Source of the DNA: Flaveria trinervia
Lineage: Eukaryota > Streptophyta > Magnoliopsida > Asterales > Asteraceae
DNA: 64,000 nucleotides
Direction of reading: 5' to 3'
Assembly (NCBI GenBank): GCA_025506515.1
Contig: CM046452.1
Span: 45,819,562 to 45,883,561, forward strand
Below are positions 11,701-23,600 of this stretch, one piece after another. Positions within the stretch are counted from its first letter, which is position 1, and each line of letters begins with the position of its first letter. A program made the position numbers and the translations under genes. Under the pieces are notes generated by a model that ran no database searches, was not told the DNA's origin, and saw only the letters and a list, made by a program, of their open reading frames with translations.

Positions 11701-12294
11701 GGCTTACACTCCACTCTAAGTCAGGCTCCACCTGAAGTGGAGGTTAAGGTTGAACAACCAGACACAACACAACCCGGACCTCCTGCTAATGCTCAGCAAG
11801 CTTCATCTTCTAATCCACAGCAGTGTCAACCTCCCTCTCCATCTGAACCTGAGAGAGAGGAAGTCCCAACTGAAAGAGACAGTGACGATCAATCTGGTAC
11901 TGCTGGCCACTCTTCTCAGTTAAAATTTGGAAAGAGAAAGAAGAGGATGGCTTCTAGACCAAAGTCTAAGAAGCCTGCATCCCCTTCTAAACCTCAGGAT
12001 GAATCAGAACATCCTGAGGATGTGCAGCCAGAGGATGTTCAATCAACTCTAACTACAGTAGCTCCTCTAGCAACAGGAAGACCCATCTTGTCTTGGACAT
12101 ACACCACAAATCCAGAAAGATGGCATGTTATTAGAGATCAAGGAATTGAAGACATTTATACATGGCAAGATATGTTTCAGTTGCCTCTGCATGACCTCTT
12201 TGACATGAGAAGACACTTTGACAGCCTGAAGGATCCTGATCATCTTATGAAGAAAGGAATGGTGATCATCCTAATGAGGACTGTTAATATCTGA
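8749..12294 (+). pseudogene. Copia A additional ORF (aORF-A), about 1,180 codons, broken
   Basis: Most of it lies in one frame, with in-frame stops at 9046-9048, 10501-10503 and 10951-10953 and a segment (about 9378-9640) read in another frame between two compensating indels. The N-terminal third is a globular domain shared with the aORFs of D and B (FWKTCQ, FITPAIINRHL, SSQWRFLLHVVIHSLSNKHGGWDQ). The middle is acidic, Ser/Pro-rich, with a coiled coil at about 10,000-10,150. The C-terminal part is Lys/Glu-rich with three internal repeats. No membrane segment is obvious. The location matches the envelope-like ORF of Sireviruses; function unknown. Confidence 0.75.
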
Positions 12295-12319
12295 AGTTTT
12301 CAAAGTGTTTTGGTAGCAT

Positions 12320-12335
12320 AAGCCTAGGGAGAGTT
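12320..12335 (+). other. Polypurine tract region of Copia A
   Basis: AAGCCTAGGGAGAGTT immediately precedes the 3' LTR start TGTAGAG. The purine-rich part would prime plus-strand synthesis. Confidence 0.6.
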
Positions 12336-13143
12336 TGTAGAGATTAATAAAGAGGCTGATGCAACCTAAACATCTTTAGTCTTTCCTGCATGCTGCACAC
12401 GTGCATTAAAGAAGAATGCTTCGGAAGTTTCACATGTGCAACAGAAATACTCTAAGTATGAAATCTTCCAAAGCCAAGACAAATATCTTCCGAAGACAAA
12501 GATGAAGTCTTCCGAAGCCTCAGAGACAAAGTATTCCGAAGCTTTAAGTTCATGAAGACAGATTTCTTCCGAAGACTTTTAGTAACATGCTTTATCTGAT
12601 GTACTGTTCCATAAAGCTGGACATCTTTCCGCTACAACTCTGCAAGTCACCAACTTACATGGTTTGGTGAAAAGGTCCATGCTTTTGGTAACTGTACATT
12701 GAGGTCTTGAGTCTGTAACTTTCTACTATATGTACTTTATCCTTTTTGTAATAGATAAGGGTGTGAGCTATGGCATGTCATAGTCACAAGTCAAAAGGCA
12801 ATCTGTCTTTTGACTCTACAATTGATTTTGTTTGTGTCTAGTCAATTGTATCCAGTTGGCTTTCAAAGTATAGCCAGCTGTAGGACGTAGTATAAGTATC
12901 TCATGTTCTTGTATCTTTCGAATATGCTTTGTAACACTTGTAATAGAACATAGAGAAGGCAATATACAGCATTCTTGAAAACCAAACACTTGTGCTCTTT
13001 GTGCTCTTTGTGTCTTTGTCTCCTGCATTACTTGTGTTCTTAGTATCTAAACACTTGGTTAATCTAGTTTACTATTTGATTAAAGTTTAGTTAATCTCTT
13101 TTTTGTGTTGTTGTGTTGTAACTAACCCTTCAACGATCCTGCA
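12336..13143 (+). repeat. 3' LTR of Copia A
   Basis: 808 bp, TGTAGAGATT...CGATCCTGCA, aligning along its length with 3737-4536. It is followed by the duplication GGAAC at 13144-13148, after which the interrupted Gypsy LTR resumes. Confidence 0.95.
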
Positions 13144-13148
13144 GGAAC

Positions 13149-14289
13149 ATAACATACACAGTCATCATCATCAGGGCAACATCATACATACGTAACACAC
13201 ATCATGCATAATCATGCAACATCATCACAACATCAACAACCCCAACGATCAGAGCCTACGTCTGCACTTTCCCGAAATTCAGACAACAAGCCATGGTCAT
13301 TCGGGCGTATTAACTCTATTCGGTCGCATGGTCCTCCATACGTTATGAGAATACTTAGGAGAATGGGCATCCAATCACATAGCCTCCAATCTCATGCTTC
13401 CCCTGCGAATGAACCTTAGTCGCATGACATCCAGGCGTATGGACCTCAGTCGCATGACCTTCATGCAGATGGCCCTCAGTTGCACACCTTTCGTACGTAT
13501 GAACCTCAATCGCACAACTCACAGGTGTATGAACTCTAGTCGCATGACCTTCAGTCGCATGACCTTCAGTCGCATGACCTTCATCCGCATTTCCTTCAGT
13601 CGCATAGCCCTTGTGCGTATGACCCTCAGTCGCACTACTCATATACGAATGAACCTCAGTTGTACTCCTTTCATGCGTATGGACCCAGTCGCATGCCATT
13701 CGAACGCATGAACCTCCAGTCGCATAGCCCTAGCTGGGTGTAGAATGCAGTTCATCCCAAACTGCAGCTGCCATGTTTGACCTCCAAACTCTTCAAAACC
13801 TATTTTAAGCTCAAATCAACCATTCTAAACCTTAGAGAAACATACCACGACACCATTCAAGCACAACCAATCCTGAAATCAAGTCCCACTCGTATCAATC
13901 ACATAGACATAAGCATACCTTTGGGTTCAACACCCAACTTTTCAAAAACAGGTTTTAGATGTGTTCCAGCTCTAAAATCAGTCGAAAATGTGTAAAAGAG
14001 GGGTCCTAGAACTCACCTTGACGACCTCTTCGAGTAGAGCTTCGATTCTACCCGCTATACTTTGATTTCAACGCTCAAATCCACACGAACCAAGCTTTTT
14101 CTCCTCTTTTCTCCTTCCTTCTCCCTTGGCTGAGTTTTGGGCAAGAATGGGGAGGGTGTGGGCTGCCCTCCCCTTTTATACCCCTACTCATCCAAGTTTC
14201 TTCCCGTTTTGGCAAGTTTGGTCCCTCGACTTTGGACTTTATTTCTTTTTCTTCTTTCGTCAGCTTCAAAGAAAATTCCAGGTGTTATA
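13149..14289 (-). repeat. Nested solo Gypsy LTR, right part
   Basis: It resumes with ATAACATACACAGTCATCA, parallel to 49011 in the intact LTR, and ends GGTGTTATA (family end GGTGTTACA, so the terminal CA is mutated). AAACA follows at 14290-14294, matching 2917-2921. A minus-strand TATAAAAGG at about 14172-14180 marks the promoter. Open frames in it come from the 15-bp array and are not genes. Confidence 0.88.
13405..13730. repeat. 15-bp tandem array (TTCAGTCGCATGACC type)
   Basis: Roughly 21 imperfect units centred on TCGCATGA/GCGTATGA. Because 15 bp is five codons, both strands stay open for about 100 codons, with five-residue periodicities that should not be read as proteins. The array lies downstream of the TATA box in LTR orientation. 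Confidence 0.88.
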
Positions 14290-14294
14290 AAACA

Positions 14295-14850
14295 TGAACA
14301 TAGTCCAAAATCAAACCACGCCCGCAACATACACAAATTCATACATACGGGTATGAAACCCTAGTTTTAACAAAAAAACATACATTCATGCATTTCTAGC
14401 CCCAAAAACAGTTAAAACAAGTAAAAAGAGGGGTTCTAGAACTCACCTTAGCAGCCTCTTCGGGTAAGACTTCCTTAAAATCCCAATTGCTACAAGTTCT
14501 CACCTAGAAACCCACTAAAAACATAGAACCAAACACACACAACACACATAAGCATACAACCAAGGATAAAACCCGTTAAGAACATCTTAAACACATGAAT
14601 TCTTACCTTGAATTTGACTTTTGCAATTATTCTTCTTCAAAATCCAAACATGCACTTTCTCTCTCTAAAATGTCTGAAGATTTGGATGTTGTAAGAAGAG
14701 AGTGGGCGGCCATGCCCACTTTACACCCACTTTCAAACCTTTTTGTCCTTTTGAAACTTTTTACCCCTCAACTTGGGTAAAATATCTTTTCTTTCTTTTT
14801 CTTCACTTTATTCTTTCTTTACTAACTTTAAAAAATAACCGGGTATTACA
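14295..14850 (-). repeat. Gypsy1 3' LTR, right fragment
   Basis: It continues the LTR interrupted at 2921 (TGAACATAGTCC...) and closely matches 23994-24548, ending AATAACCGGGTATTACA. On the minus strand the adjacent AAGGGGGTGGAAT (14851-14863) is the polypurine tract of Gypsy1, which fixes this as the 3' LTR of a minus-strand element. Confidence 0.88.
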
Positions 14851-14888
14851 ATTCCACCCCCTTATATAGGTTTCGTCCCTGAAACTAG

Positions 14889-15634
14889 TTATTCCTCAAA
14901 CAATCGTGGGGAATGTTGTCTCATCTCTTCTTCAGTCTCCCACGTAGACTCAGATCCCTTCCTGTGCTTCCACTGTACACACACAAGAGGAACCATTTTA
15001 TTCCTCAACCTTTTCTCTTTACGATCAATGATCGCCACTGGTTGCTCCACATAATTGAGCCGTTCATCTACCTCAATAATCTCAAGTGGTATAGTCATAT
15101 ATTTATCTACTAAACACTTTCTCAGATGAGATACATGGAATGTGGGGTGAATTCCACTTAACTCATTTGGTAACTCTAGTCTATAGGCTACCTTTCCTAC
15201 TTGAGCAATGATTCGGAAAGGTTCTATGTACCTTGGGCTTAACTTGCCCCGCTTTTGGAACCGAATGATACCCTTCCAAGGTGAGACTTTCAACATAACC
15301 ATGTCACCCACCTGGAACTCAATCGGTCTACGTCATTTATTAGCATACGACTTCTGTCTATCTTTGGCTGCCTTCATGAAGGCCTTGATCTTTTCAAGCT
15401 TCTCAGTCGTAGCCTCGATCAACTCGATGCTCCCTAACTCCTTCTGACCAATATCACCCAAACACACGGGTGTCCTACATCTCCTACCATATAGCATCTC
15501 ATAAGGGGGCATACCGATACTAGCATCATAACTGTTGTTATATGAGAACTCAGCTAACGGTAAGTGGTCATCCCAACTTCCTCCAAAATTGATGACACAT
15601 GCCCGAAGCATATCCTCCGGGTCTGAATGGTTCT
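14889..15634 (-). pseudogene. Gypsy1 integrase C-terminus and chromodomain-like tail
   Basis: Reading leftward from the insertion, the frame contains DMLRACVINFGGSWDDHLPL, then FSYNNSYDASIGMPPYEMLYGRRCRTP, a TGA in frame near 15,333 (NK*RRPIEF), then FRIIAQVGKVAYRLELP and HPTFHVSHLRKC, typical of the Gypsy integrase C-terminal region. It finishes with the chromodomain-like VCVQWKHRKGSESTWETEE. One base is missing just left of the insertion (ACCCGGAGG where ACCCTGGAGG is expected), which shifts the frame. Non-functional. Confidence 0.88.
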
Positions 15635-17908
15635 TGTAACATCTGCTCATTTTGGAAAATAGAAACCCAAACCCAAATCCGTTTGGGTCAACTTTTGGAA
15701 AAATCAAATACGTTAGTTAGAAATTTAATTTATTTTAATCCTTCGAAAACAATAATTATACTATATATTCAACTTCCATTTATTAAATTAATTCATGATA
15801 ATTTCATGATTTATAGAATCAAATTTTATAAATTCATGAAGTTTATTTGTCATTTATGAGTTTTAATTATAAAACTAAAATAAAGGATTAAAATACAAGA
15901 TCATTATTTTTACAAATATGTAAGGTCTATAAAATGTTATTAATATTTATAAGATTTTATATATTCAATTAAAAAAATAATCAAATTAATACTTATTATT
16001 AGATTTATAAAGTCTACAAAGATATAATAGAAAAGAAGTTGTTAAATTAAAATTAAAGTTTTAATAAATTTAAAAGTTTAAATTGTAAGTATTCTTTTAT
16101 TTATTTAAATATTTAATTTTATATTTATTTCAAATTTCAATCATAACCCCCTTTTAAAAGACTATAAATCACTATTAACACCATTCATAACCTCCTCCTA
16201 ACCTCAAGTATAAAAGCAAGGCTTAGGCCTCACTTTTCATTTGCTCATTCTCTAAAAATCTCACTCTAATATCTTTATTTCATCCATTGGTTATGATCAA
16301 TTTGAAGAATTTTATTTTACAAGAATTTTCAAGAATTTTTAATACTAAGGTAATCTTTTATTGCTTTTATATTATACATTTCAATCATCCTAACATCCAA
16401 TTGTTCTCATGATTTTATGTTCTTACTATTATTCTTTATTCTACCAAATCTCTTTTTATTTTAATCATTATCATTTGATCATTAACTTTTTAATAATCAC
16501 TAACTTTATAACAATCACTAACATTCCTAAATTAAGCTAACAACACACTAACATAAACAAAGAATCCCGTTTGCATATGGACGGCTATGCCGCCGCATTC
16601 GGTTATTCCACAAGATTATTGTTCTAAATGATGGCTATGCCAAAGTATTAGAATATTTTTATAACTCAAATGAAGACTAATATACCATATATTGACATAA
16701 TAGAATGTTCTAACCCGTTTCATGCTTTAACGATTTTAAAAGTGCGCATAAGTGTCTTACTACAATTCTGGCAGAATATAATCTTACTTCAACCGACCAC
16801 AACTTGATCATAAAAAACTAAATTTGAGTAAACTTAGACTCCAATGTTAATTTCATTGAATTACCTTTTTAACGACAGTTTATACGCCTTCAAAATCAAT
16901 CGGACGACTCAACAATAGCCTTCACAAGATAAGTGCGTATTTCAGCACCTTCTGTCTTGTGCTGCTTGTTTGACCTATTTAAAGATCTTTTTATAAAAAA
17001 ATTTCTGAATAAAAGTTGTCCAGGAGATTTTGAGCTAGTCAAGTATAAATTGATGCAATAATCCTTTATCAATCTACCTTTCGTTTTTTAGCATTCTCTA
17101 AAGGTCCTAATTTCTTGTAATGAATTCCAACCTCAAGTTATTGTTCTTTTTATCATTTAGGATATCACCTTTGACTCTTGATAATTAGGTTTTCTTATGT
17201 ACTCTACAACCATCACTATACTTTTGAGTTTTCCATGAGAGTATTTTTATACCCCTTTTTCATATTCTCACACTTTGCGGTGAAACATGTTACCTTATAA
17301 CCGTTGCACTTGTAAAATGTTTGATTCTTGTAAACTTATGGCAATTCACTTACATGTTGTGTTTAGTTGATCTTTATAATTACCATGTATTGATGATTAT
17401 ATGTACAATCATTAACTATTTCTAGCCTAGCGACATCATAGATCTATGGGTCTGACAAGCCTGCTTGGTTAATCCAAGTACACTTAGCTAATTGTATAAA
17501 CTTGTAAACGTTGAGACTTGTAAAACGGTCAAGGTTTGATTGTGCATTCTGTCTTACATCCCTAGTTACTTTGTTCTCTAACTTATAACATGAATTGTCA
17601 TCTTTTATATACATATGTATTGAAAACTATGGAAATCTCACCAACTTTCAAAGTTGACCCTTTATTTTTAACATGTTTTAGGATTGATACTTGAAGATCT
17701 CTTCGTGCTCATATAGGATTTGGACTTAGTTAATTGAAAGTATTATGTTGTTGTGTATATCATGTTTGTGTTATATTTATTTTATTGTCATTTAATGTTC
17801 AATAAAAATAATATTTAATATTATTACAACCTATTTAGTTCCATGTGCTATGAACAATCGTTTCACATTCGTCCGCCCGATGATTCCGCCGTCGGTCGGG
17901 GTGTGACA
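15635..17908 (+). mobile_element. Solo LTR inserted in Gypsy1 integrase
   Basis: A 2,274-bp block beginning TGTAACATCTGCTC and ending GGTCGGGGTGTGACA, flanked on both sides by GTTCT (15630-15634 and 17909-17913). Removing it rejoins integrase coding sequence, so the boundaries are secure. A TATAAAAG at 16209-16216 followed by a TC-rich leader suggests a plus-strand promoter. It has no coding sequence or PBS, so it is a solo LTR left by recombination. AT-rich and unrelated to the other LTRs here. Confidence 0.92.
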
Positions 17909-18468
17909 GTTCTTTTTTACTAACCATCTGTCTGAGGATGATAAGCCGTACTAATATGTAACCTCATCCCCATTGCATCGTGGAACATTTTCCAAAATTT
18001 TGATGTAAACCGGGTGTCACGATCATACACAATAGACACTGGCACACCATGACGAGTTATGATCTCCTTGATGAAAAGATCCGCTAGCCTCTCTGATGAA
18101 TACGTCTCACGAATCGGTAGGAAGTGAGCACTCTTCGTCAAACGATCAACTATCACCCATATGGCATCATACCCTCGCACGGTACGCGGTAGCTTCGTAA
18201 TAAAGTCCATGGTGATATGTTCCCACTTCCACTCTGGTATATCCAAAGGTTGGAACTTCTCATACGGCTTTTGGTGCTCAGCCTTCATTTGTAAACAAGT
18301 AAGACATTTACTCACATACTCCACCACATCACGCTTCATACCCGGCCACCAATAGTCTTTCTTCATGTATTGGTACATCTTTGTAGCACCAGGATGAATA
18401 GAGTATGGAGTCTTATAAGCTTCGTCGATGATCTTCACGCGTAGATCCCCAAAACGAGGAATCCACAT
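17909..18468 (-). pseudogene. Gypsy1 integrase, zinc-binding and catalytic core
   Basis: Motifs on the minus strand: SIHPGATKMYQYM then YWWPGMK and CLTCLQMK (zinc-binding HHCC; the first His appears as Tyr in EAYKTPYSIHPG), WEHITMDFITKLP (first catalytic Asp), VYDRDTRFTSKFW (second Asp) and YHPQTDG. Two stops follow TDG directly. The catalytic Glu codon (normally in the SERT context) reads AAA, Lys. The solo LTR cuts the gene three codons later. Inactive on several counts. Confidence 0.9.
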
Positions 18469-18982
18469 TCATCCAAATCGGGTTCTAACACTGAGTGCGT
18501 TTTCACCCAATTCCACAACAAGACCTCTCATTATTTCGGAGTTAAGACGATCTTCTTTCAATGCCTCATCCTGAAACTCCTTAACTTACTTCATCACATC
18601 CGAGGTCATGATCAACTGGTAAGCTTTCACCCGAATCGGCTCGGGTCTCTCCTTTCGGCTAAGGGCATCCACCACCATCTTTTATAAGCTCCAACCATCG
18701 TCTCTACCTCATGTTCAAATATTTCTGCTCGAAGAAGTACTTCAAGCTCTTGTTGTCGGTGAATATGGTGCACTTTGTATCATATAGGCAGTGCCTCCAT
18801 ATCTTTAATGCGAAGACCACAGCTGCTAACTCCAAGTCATGAGTAGGGTAATTAACCTCATGAACCTTTAACTATCGGGATGCATAGGCTATAACTTTTC
18901 CCCTCTGCATTAACACACACCCCAACCCTGAGTAGGAAGCATCAGAATAAACCACTAGATCTTCACTTCCATCGGGTAATGA
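18469..18982 (-). pseudogene. Gypsy1 RNase H region, badly degraded
   Basis: No long frame, but the DNA aligns along its length with the RNase H region of Gypsy3 (50344-50966): RNase H words such as SLKYFF and a LWRHCLYD-like stretch can be read in changing frames. Indels and stops are numerous. Confidence 0.7.
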
Positions 18983-20440
18983 CTATTCAGGAGCTTGAGT
19001 CAACCTCGCCTTTAACTCCTTGAACGCCTTCTCTTGAGCATGACCCCATACAAACTTTACATCTTTCCGGGTCAACTTGGTTAGTGGAGAAGCGATCTTA
19101 GAGAAGTCTTGAATGAATCTTATGTAGTAGCCCGCCAAACCCAAGAAACTACGACTCTCAGATGGCGTCTTTGGAGACTTCCATTGCATCACTGCCTCCA
19201 CCTTTGCCAAATCCACCATAGTCCCCTCGAGATTCACCACGTGACCTAAGAATTGAACCTCGCGCAACCAGAATGCGCACTTGGAGAATTTAGCATACAG
19301 CTTCTCCCTCCTCAACGTCCCCAACACCTCTCGAATGTGACCGACATGCTCCTCTTCACTCTTGGAATAAATCAAGATATCATCGATAAAAACAATCATT
19401 GATTTATCCAACATCGGCCAACATACTCGATTCATCAAGTCCATAAAAGTAGTTGGCACGTTAGTCAAACCAAATGACATAACGAGGAACTCGTAGTGAC
19501 CATAGCGCATGCGAAAAGCTATTTTAGGAATATCCTGTTGTTTCACCTTTAGCTAATGGTAGCCTGATCTAAGGTCTATCTTCGAAAACCAACTGGCACC
19601 TTGAAGCTGATCAAACAAATCAGCAATTCTTGGTAACGGGTACCGATTCTTCACCGTCAACTTGTTCAGCTCACGGTAGTCGATACACATCCTCATGCTA
19701 CCATCTTTCTTCTTCACAAATAAGACCAGAGCAGCCCAAGGAGAGATACTCGGCCTAATAAACTCCTTATCGAGTAGCTCTTGCAACTGCTCCATCAACT
19801 CTTTCATCTTAGTCGGAGCCAACCGATACGATGCCTTAGCAACAGGTTGGGCACCCGGTATTAGGTCAATCTGAAACTCGATCTCTCGGTCAGGTGCCAC
19901 TCTTGGTAAGTCTTCTGGGAACACATCTGGAAAGTCACACACAACTGGTACATCAGACAGTTGTGGTGTTGGTGTTTCCACATCCTTCACATAGGCCAAG
20001 TAGGCGCTACATCCACGCCTCATGCACTTTCTCGCCACCGCCATCGAAATCACTTTCGGAATCGTAGTGACTCGATCACCATAAACCGTCACCAAACTCC
20101 CATCAGGCGCTGTCAAACGAATCATCTTCTTGCGACACACAATGTTCGCCTCGTAGTCCGCTAACCAATCCATCCCGAGAACTATATCGAAACCACCTAA
20201 GGTCATTATGAATGGTCTAACCGGAAATTTATGACCTTCTAATTCCACGTCACAACCTTCTATCATCTCAAAAATCCTGGTAGACTTACCTATGGCAGTT
20301 TCTACGTCAAAGGGCGCATCTATATTCTTACTACTAACAGGCAATTTAGCATAGAAAGCAGCAGAAATGAAACTTTTACTACCACCAAAATCGAATAACA
20401 CAGAGGCTAAAGTTTGGTTTACTAGAAACGTACCTAACAC
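18983..20440 (-). pseudogene. Gypsy1 protease and reverse transcriptase (single split stop)
   Basis: The upstream part (20440 to 19553) has the aspartic protease segment LFDFGGSKSFIS (family LFDSG, so the residue after the catalytic Asp is altered), GFDIVLGMDWL, then RT motifs PISPW-like SISPWAA, VLFVKKKDGSMRMCIDYREL and YPLPRI. A TAG at about 19,550 in GYH*LK (CAG expected) splits RT. The second part (19546 to 18983) holds FLVMSFGLTN, the catalytic FIDDILIYS with both aspartates, and FLGLAGYY. Only this stop separates the two RT halves. Confidence 0.92.
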
Positions 20441-20467
20441 AACATCAGGGTCCGTCCTAGCCTCCTC

Positions 20468-20989
20468 CTACGTCATCGTAAACGCTCTGGCGCTCGCCCT
20501 CGGTCCTTCTCTTCTAGTCTTCTTCCCCCCCGAACCTTCAGCCCTCGGCTTCTTACAGTCTCTACTCATGTGACCTTCTCCACCACAGTTAAAACATCGG
20601 ACCGTACTACAGTCCTTTGCTATATGCCCCGTCTTCCCACATTTGAAGCATAAGTTCGATCCTAACCTACATTCTTCGATATGCTCCCTTCCATATTTGC
20701 CACACTTATTGGATCCTGCACAAGGTGTAACCACACGACGGTCGTCCACCCGTGCCTTCTTGTTACTCGTCGGGGCACCACCCCGACCAAACCTTTTTCC
20801 ATTCCAATTCTGGTCACCACCACCTTTCTTGCTACCTTCAACCACCACCACAGTCCTTTCATCATGCAATCTCCCAGCCAAATCAACCGCCGACCTAAAC
20901 GTGCTCGGTCGGGCAGCGATCATGTGCCTACGAATATCCGCTAGCAAACCCTGAATTTATCTCTTAATCTTTCGTGACAAAGGCGTCAC
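20468..20989 (-). pseudogene. Gypsy1 gag C-terminus with zinc knuckles
   Basis: Minus-strand frame with a basic, Gly-rich linker and three knuckle positions: a degenerate one (CGKYGREHIEEC, second Cys lost), CFKCGKTGHIAKDC and CFNCGGEGHMSRDC, both intact CX2CX4HX4C. A Lys/Arg/Gly tail leads toward the protease. RNA packaging is the family role. Confidence 0.88.
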
Positions 20990-21741
20990 TTGATCTGGCA
21001 CCAGCCACGCCATCTCGTTGAACTTAGTGGTGTGTTGTTGATGTGTCATTGTTCCCGTCTCCAGCTACATGAATTCCCTTTCCACGTTATCCATTTCCCT
21101 ATGAGTACAGAACTCCTCAATCACCAACTTTTTCAACTCAGATCACCTCATTCTCCTAATTGCCCGACTACCCTCGGCTTGGACTATATTGTCCCACCAA
21201 CATAGAGTCGAGTCCACAAATGAGTAGGCAGCAAATTTCACCTTCTAGTCTTCTCGGTCCTCGCTGATATTCAGAACAGCTTCCATTTCCCTCACCCATC
21301 GGTGAGCAGCAGCAGTAGTGCCATTACCATCAAAAGTAGGGGGCTTACACCTTTGAAATGCCCCGTAGTTACAGCCTCGTGCCGCCTCGGGCACAGGCTC
21401 TTCTTCTTCCTCCTCTTCATCATCGGAGAGTACCATTTCAGTCTCGGGCTGTCTCCTTTCGTCGTAGGTCTACTCGTTTCCTTCCTCTCCCCCTCCCGTA
21501 CAACCTTAGTCACTTCAGTCATTACAGAAAGTAAGATCGTCTGCATGACTTGATGCACTTCTTCAACAACAGCCTCCTTTACTGAGGCTCTCAAATTAGC
21601 ACTCTCATCTCCGCCCTCCGGATGAGGGGTCTCAGGTTGTTCATGAATCACTTTTTCAGTTCTAGGCCTTCCTCTCATAGCCCGTGGTTCAGCACCACGA
21701 CCTCCCCCATATGAAGCTTTAGATGATCTACCACCAACCAT
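20990..21741 (-). pseudogene. Gypsy1 gag N-terminus and capsid, frameshifted
   Basis: Starts at ATG 21741 (MVGGRSSKASYGG), then the conserved SANLRASVKEAVVEEVHQVMQ helix, also present in Gypsy2 gag. A frameshift near 21,440-21,470 moves to the frame with an acidic run (SDDEEEEEEE), GCNYGAFQRCKPPTFDG and a WVREMEAVL capsid start, which ends at 21,245. The capsid between 20,990 and 21,245 is recognisable only by DNA similarity to 47,040-47,300. Confidence 0.85.
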
Positions 21742-23112
21742 CCTCTAACACACACACTGAAAGATTCAAACACCAACACGATCATTCAAGGGACAACTCA
21801 GCTTATGTCAAGTATAGTAAGTCCCTAATTACAGTGGCCAGTTTTGATTAGCCACTTACGTTACTCTTCATACCCCAAGCATTTTCTATCCTGACTACAT
21901 CATTATCCAAATCTACAAGCAGCACATAAACCACATAACATGCGCACGTAATACCGGTTAACATTAAAGATAAAATATGATAGGCTATAGTGTAAGGCCC
22001 TGTTCCCGGGACGCTCACAGCTGGTCAATCATCGCACACAAAACATATAATTACATTATCTTGAAATAAACGTTGTGGCGGAAACATTAAAACAACTTTT
22101 TCATTAAAAATGCTTTTGCAAAATAATACAACATTCGTTACACAATTTCATTTGTTTGCATTAAAATGAAAAAACATTAAACAAAAGAATGCCATCCAAA
22201 AGAGCCAAGTAGCCGCCCCTTGCCATCCTCAGCAACTTTACCTGCCAACTGGAAAATGTATTAAAAGTTAGCGTTGCTAAGTGAGTTCTAGTTTTAAAAT
22301 AAAACATACTTTATCTTTCCTTTTAAATAGTTCTTTACAATCGTACGTGATCATGCATAATACATACACATAGATAATATCATTATTATCTTCATCATTC
22401 ATTTGTTAACTTTCATTCATACTTTCATTTTTACTTCTTTACATTCCATCCAAAACCATAAACTTTACCCCACCATCATGCATAAAGCGGATACTGGGCC
22501 GAGGTCTATCATAGACCCCTCGTCATGGTGCATAACAGCCTGGCCACAGTACCTAGGGTAAATTCAGGTGTACTATTATCATGTGCTATACCCCACCCTC
22601 ATGCATAAAGCGGGTACTAAGCCGAGGTCTATCATAGACCCCTCGTCATGGTGCACAGCAGATTGACCACAACACCTAGGGTAAGCGACAAAGGTTCTAT
22701 ACAAATGATCGGTCATAAAGACGGACCCCGGTGTGTATTCTTCTGGGGTAGCTAACACGCACACCATTGAACTAACACCCTTCATTGGGCATGTTTCCAC
22801 ATACATGGCTTGCAAGACTTACTTTACTTTCCTTCGTTCATTAATGCATGCATTCTTTCATTATGTTTCTCTTTTCATTATCTTTCACTTTACGTTACAT
22901 AATACTTTCATTTTATTCATTAGCATTCAACGTAAAGCCACGGGAAAATAATCATACATAATAAGGAACATCAACATAAACATATAACATCACCATACAG
23001 GGCATCACCATACATACATAGCATACATCATACATACCATCATGCATAAGCACCAATCATACAACATCATTCATCATACAATGCCCATCACATCATCTAT
23101 GACCTTAAAAGT

Positions 23113-23525
23113 GTTCATCCGCATTTCCTCTTTGTTCATCTGCATTTCCTCTTTGTTCATCCGCATTTCCTCTTTGTTCATCCGTATTTCCGCTTTGTTC
23201 AACCGCATTTCTTTTTACTCATCCGCATTTCCTTTTACTTATCCGCATTTCCTTTTTACTCATATCCATTTGTTCATACTCATCCCCATTGACTCATACT
23301 CATCCGCATTAACTCATACTCATCCGCATTGGCTTATACTCATCCGCATTGGCTTATACTCATCCGCATTGACTCATACTCATCTGCATTGGCTTATACT
23401 CATCCATATTGGCTTATACTCATCCGCATTGACTTTTACTCATCCGTATTGACTTTTACTCATCCGCATTGACTTTCACTCATCCGCATTGACTTTCACT
23501 CATCCACATTAACTTCCATCTGCAT
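23113..23525. repeat. 20-bp tandem array, first block
   Basis: About 20 units with core CATCCGCATT, early units with TCCTCTTTGTT spacers and later ones with GGCTTATACT or GACTTTTACT. Followed by a unique tail (ACTTAGGCAAATTATAAAAC). Confidence 0.9.
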
Positions 23526-23600
23526 TAACAACACTTAGGCAAATTATAAAACTTAGGCGCATGAGCCCTATTTGGGCGCATGAGCAGCCCCATTCGCACC

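Larger units (their letters stand above)
3737..13143 (+). mobile_element. Copia element A, complete with both LTRs and TSD
   Basis: A 9.4-kb element bounded by LTRs 3737-4536 and 12336-13143 and flanked by the 5-bp duplication GGAAC (3732-3736 and 13144-13148). The empty-site sequence AAGGAACATAAC is seen at the matching place in the LTR at 48177-50067, which confirms the boundaries. Order: LTR, PBS, gag remnant, two CCHC knuckles around a coiled coil, RT, RNase H, about 0.7 kb spacer, long extra ORF, purine-rich tract, LTR. Protease and integrase are absent, so it is non-autonomous. By eye the LTRs differ at several percent of positions. Confidence 0.95.
14851..21990 (-). mobile_element. Gypsy1 internal region (chromovirus, Tekay/Del-like)
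   Basis: On the minus strand the order is gag, zinc knuckles, protease, RT, RNase H, integrase, chromodomain-like tail, PPT, i.e. Gypsy order with integrase last. The C-terminal VCVQWKHRKGSESTWE resembles the chromodomain of Tekay/Del chromoviruses. It is interrupted by a solo LTR at 15635-17908. The leader between gag and the right-hand LTR is shorter than in Gypsy2, and no primer-binding site is seen. Confidence 0.9.

Noticed and set aside
8749..12294. Host gene interpretation for the long ORF
   Set aside because: It lies within the LTRs and TSD of Copia A, and homologous ORFs hold the same place in two other elements.
13355..13711. Open frames of 105-114 codons on both strands
   Set aside because: Forced by the 15-bp array (five-codon period) in a Gypsy LTR.
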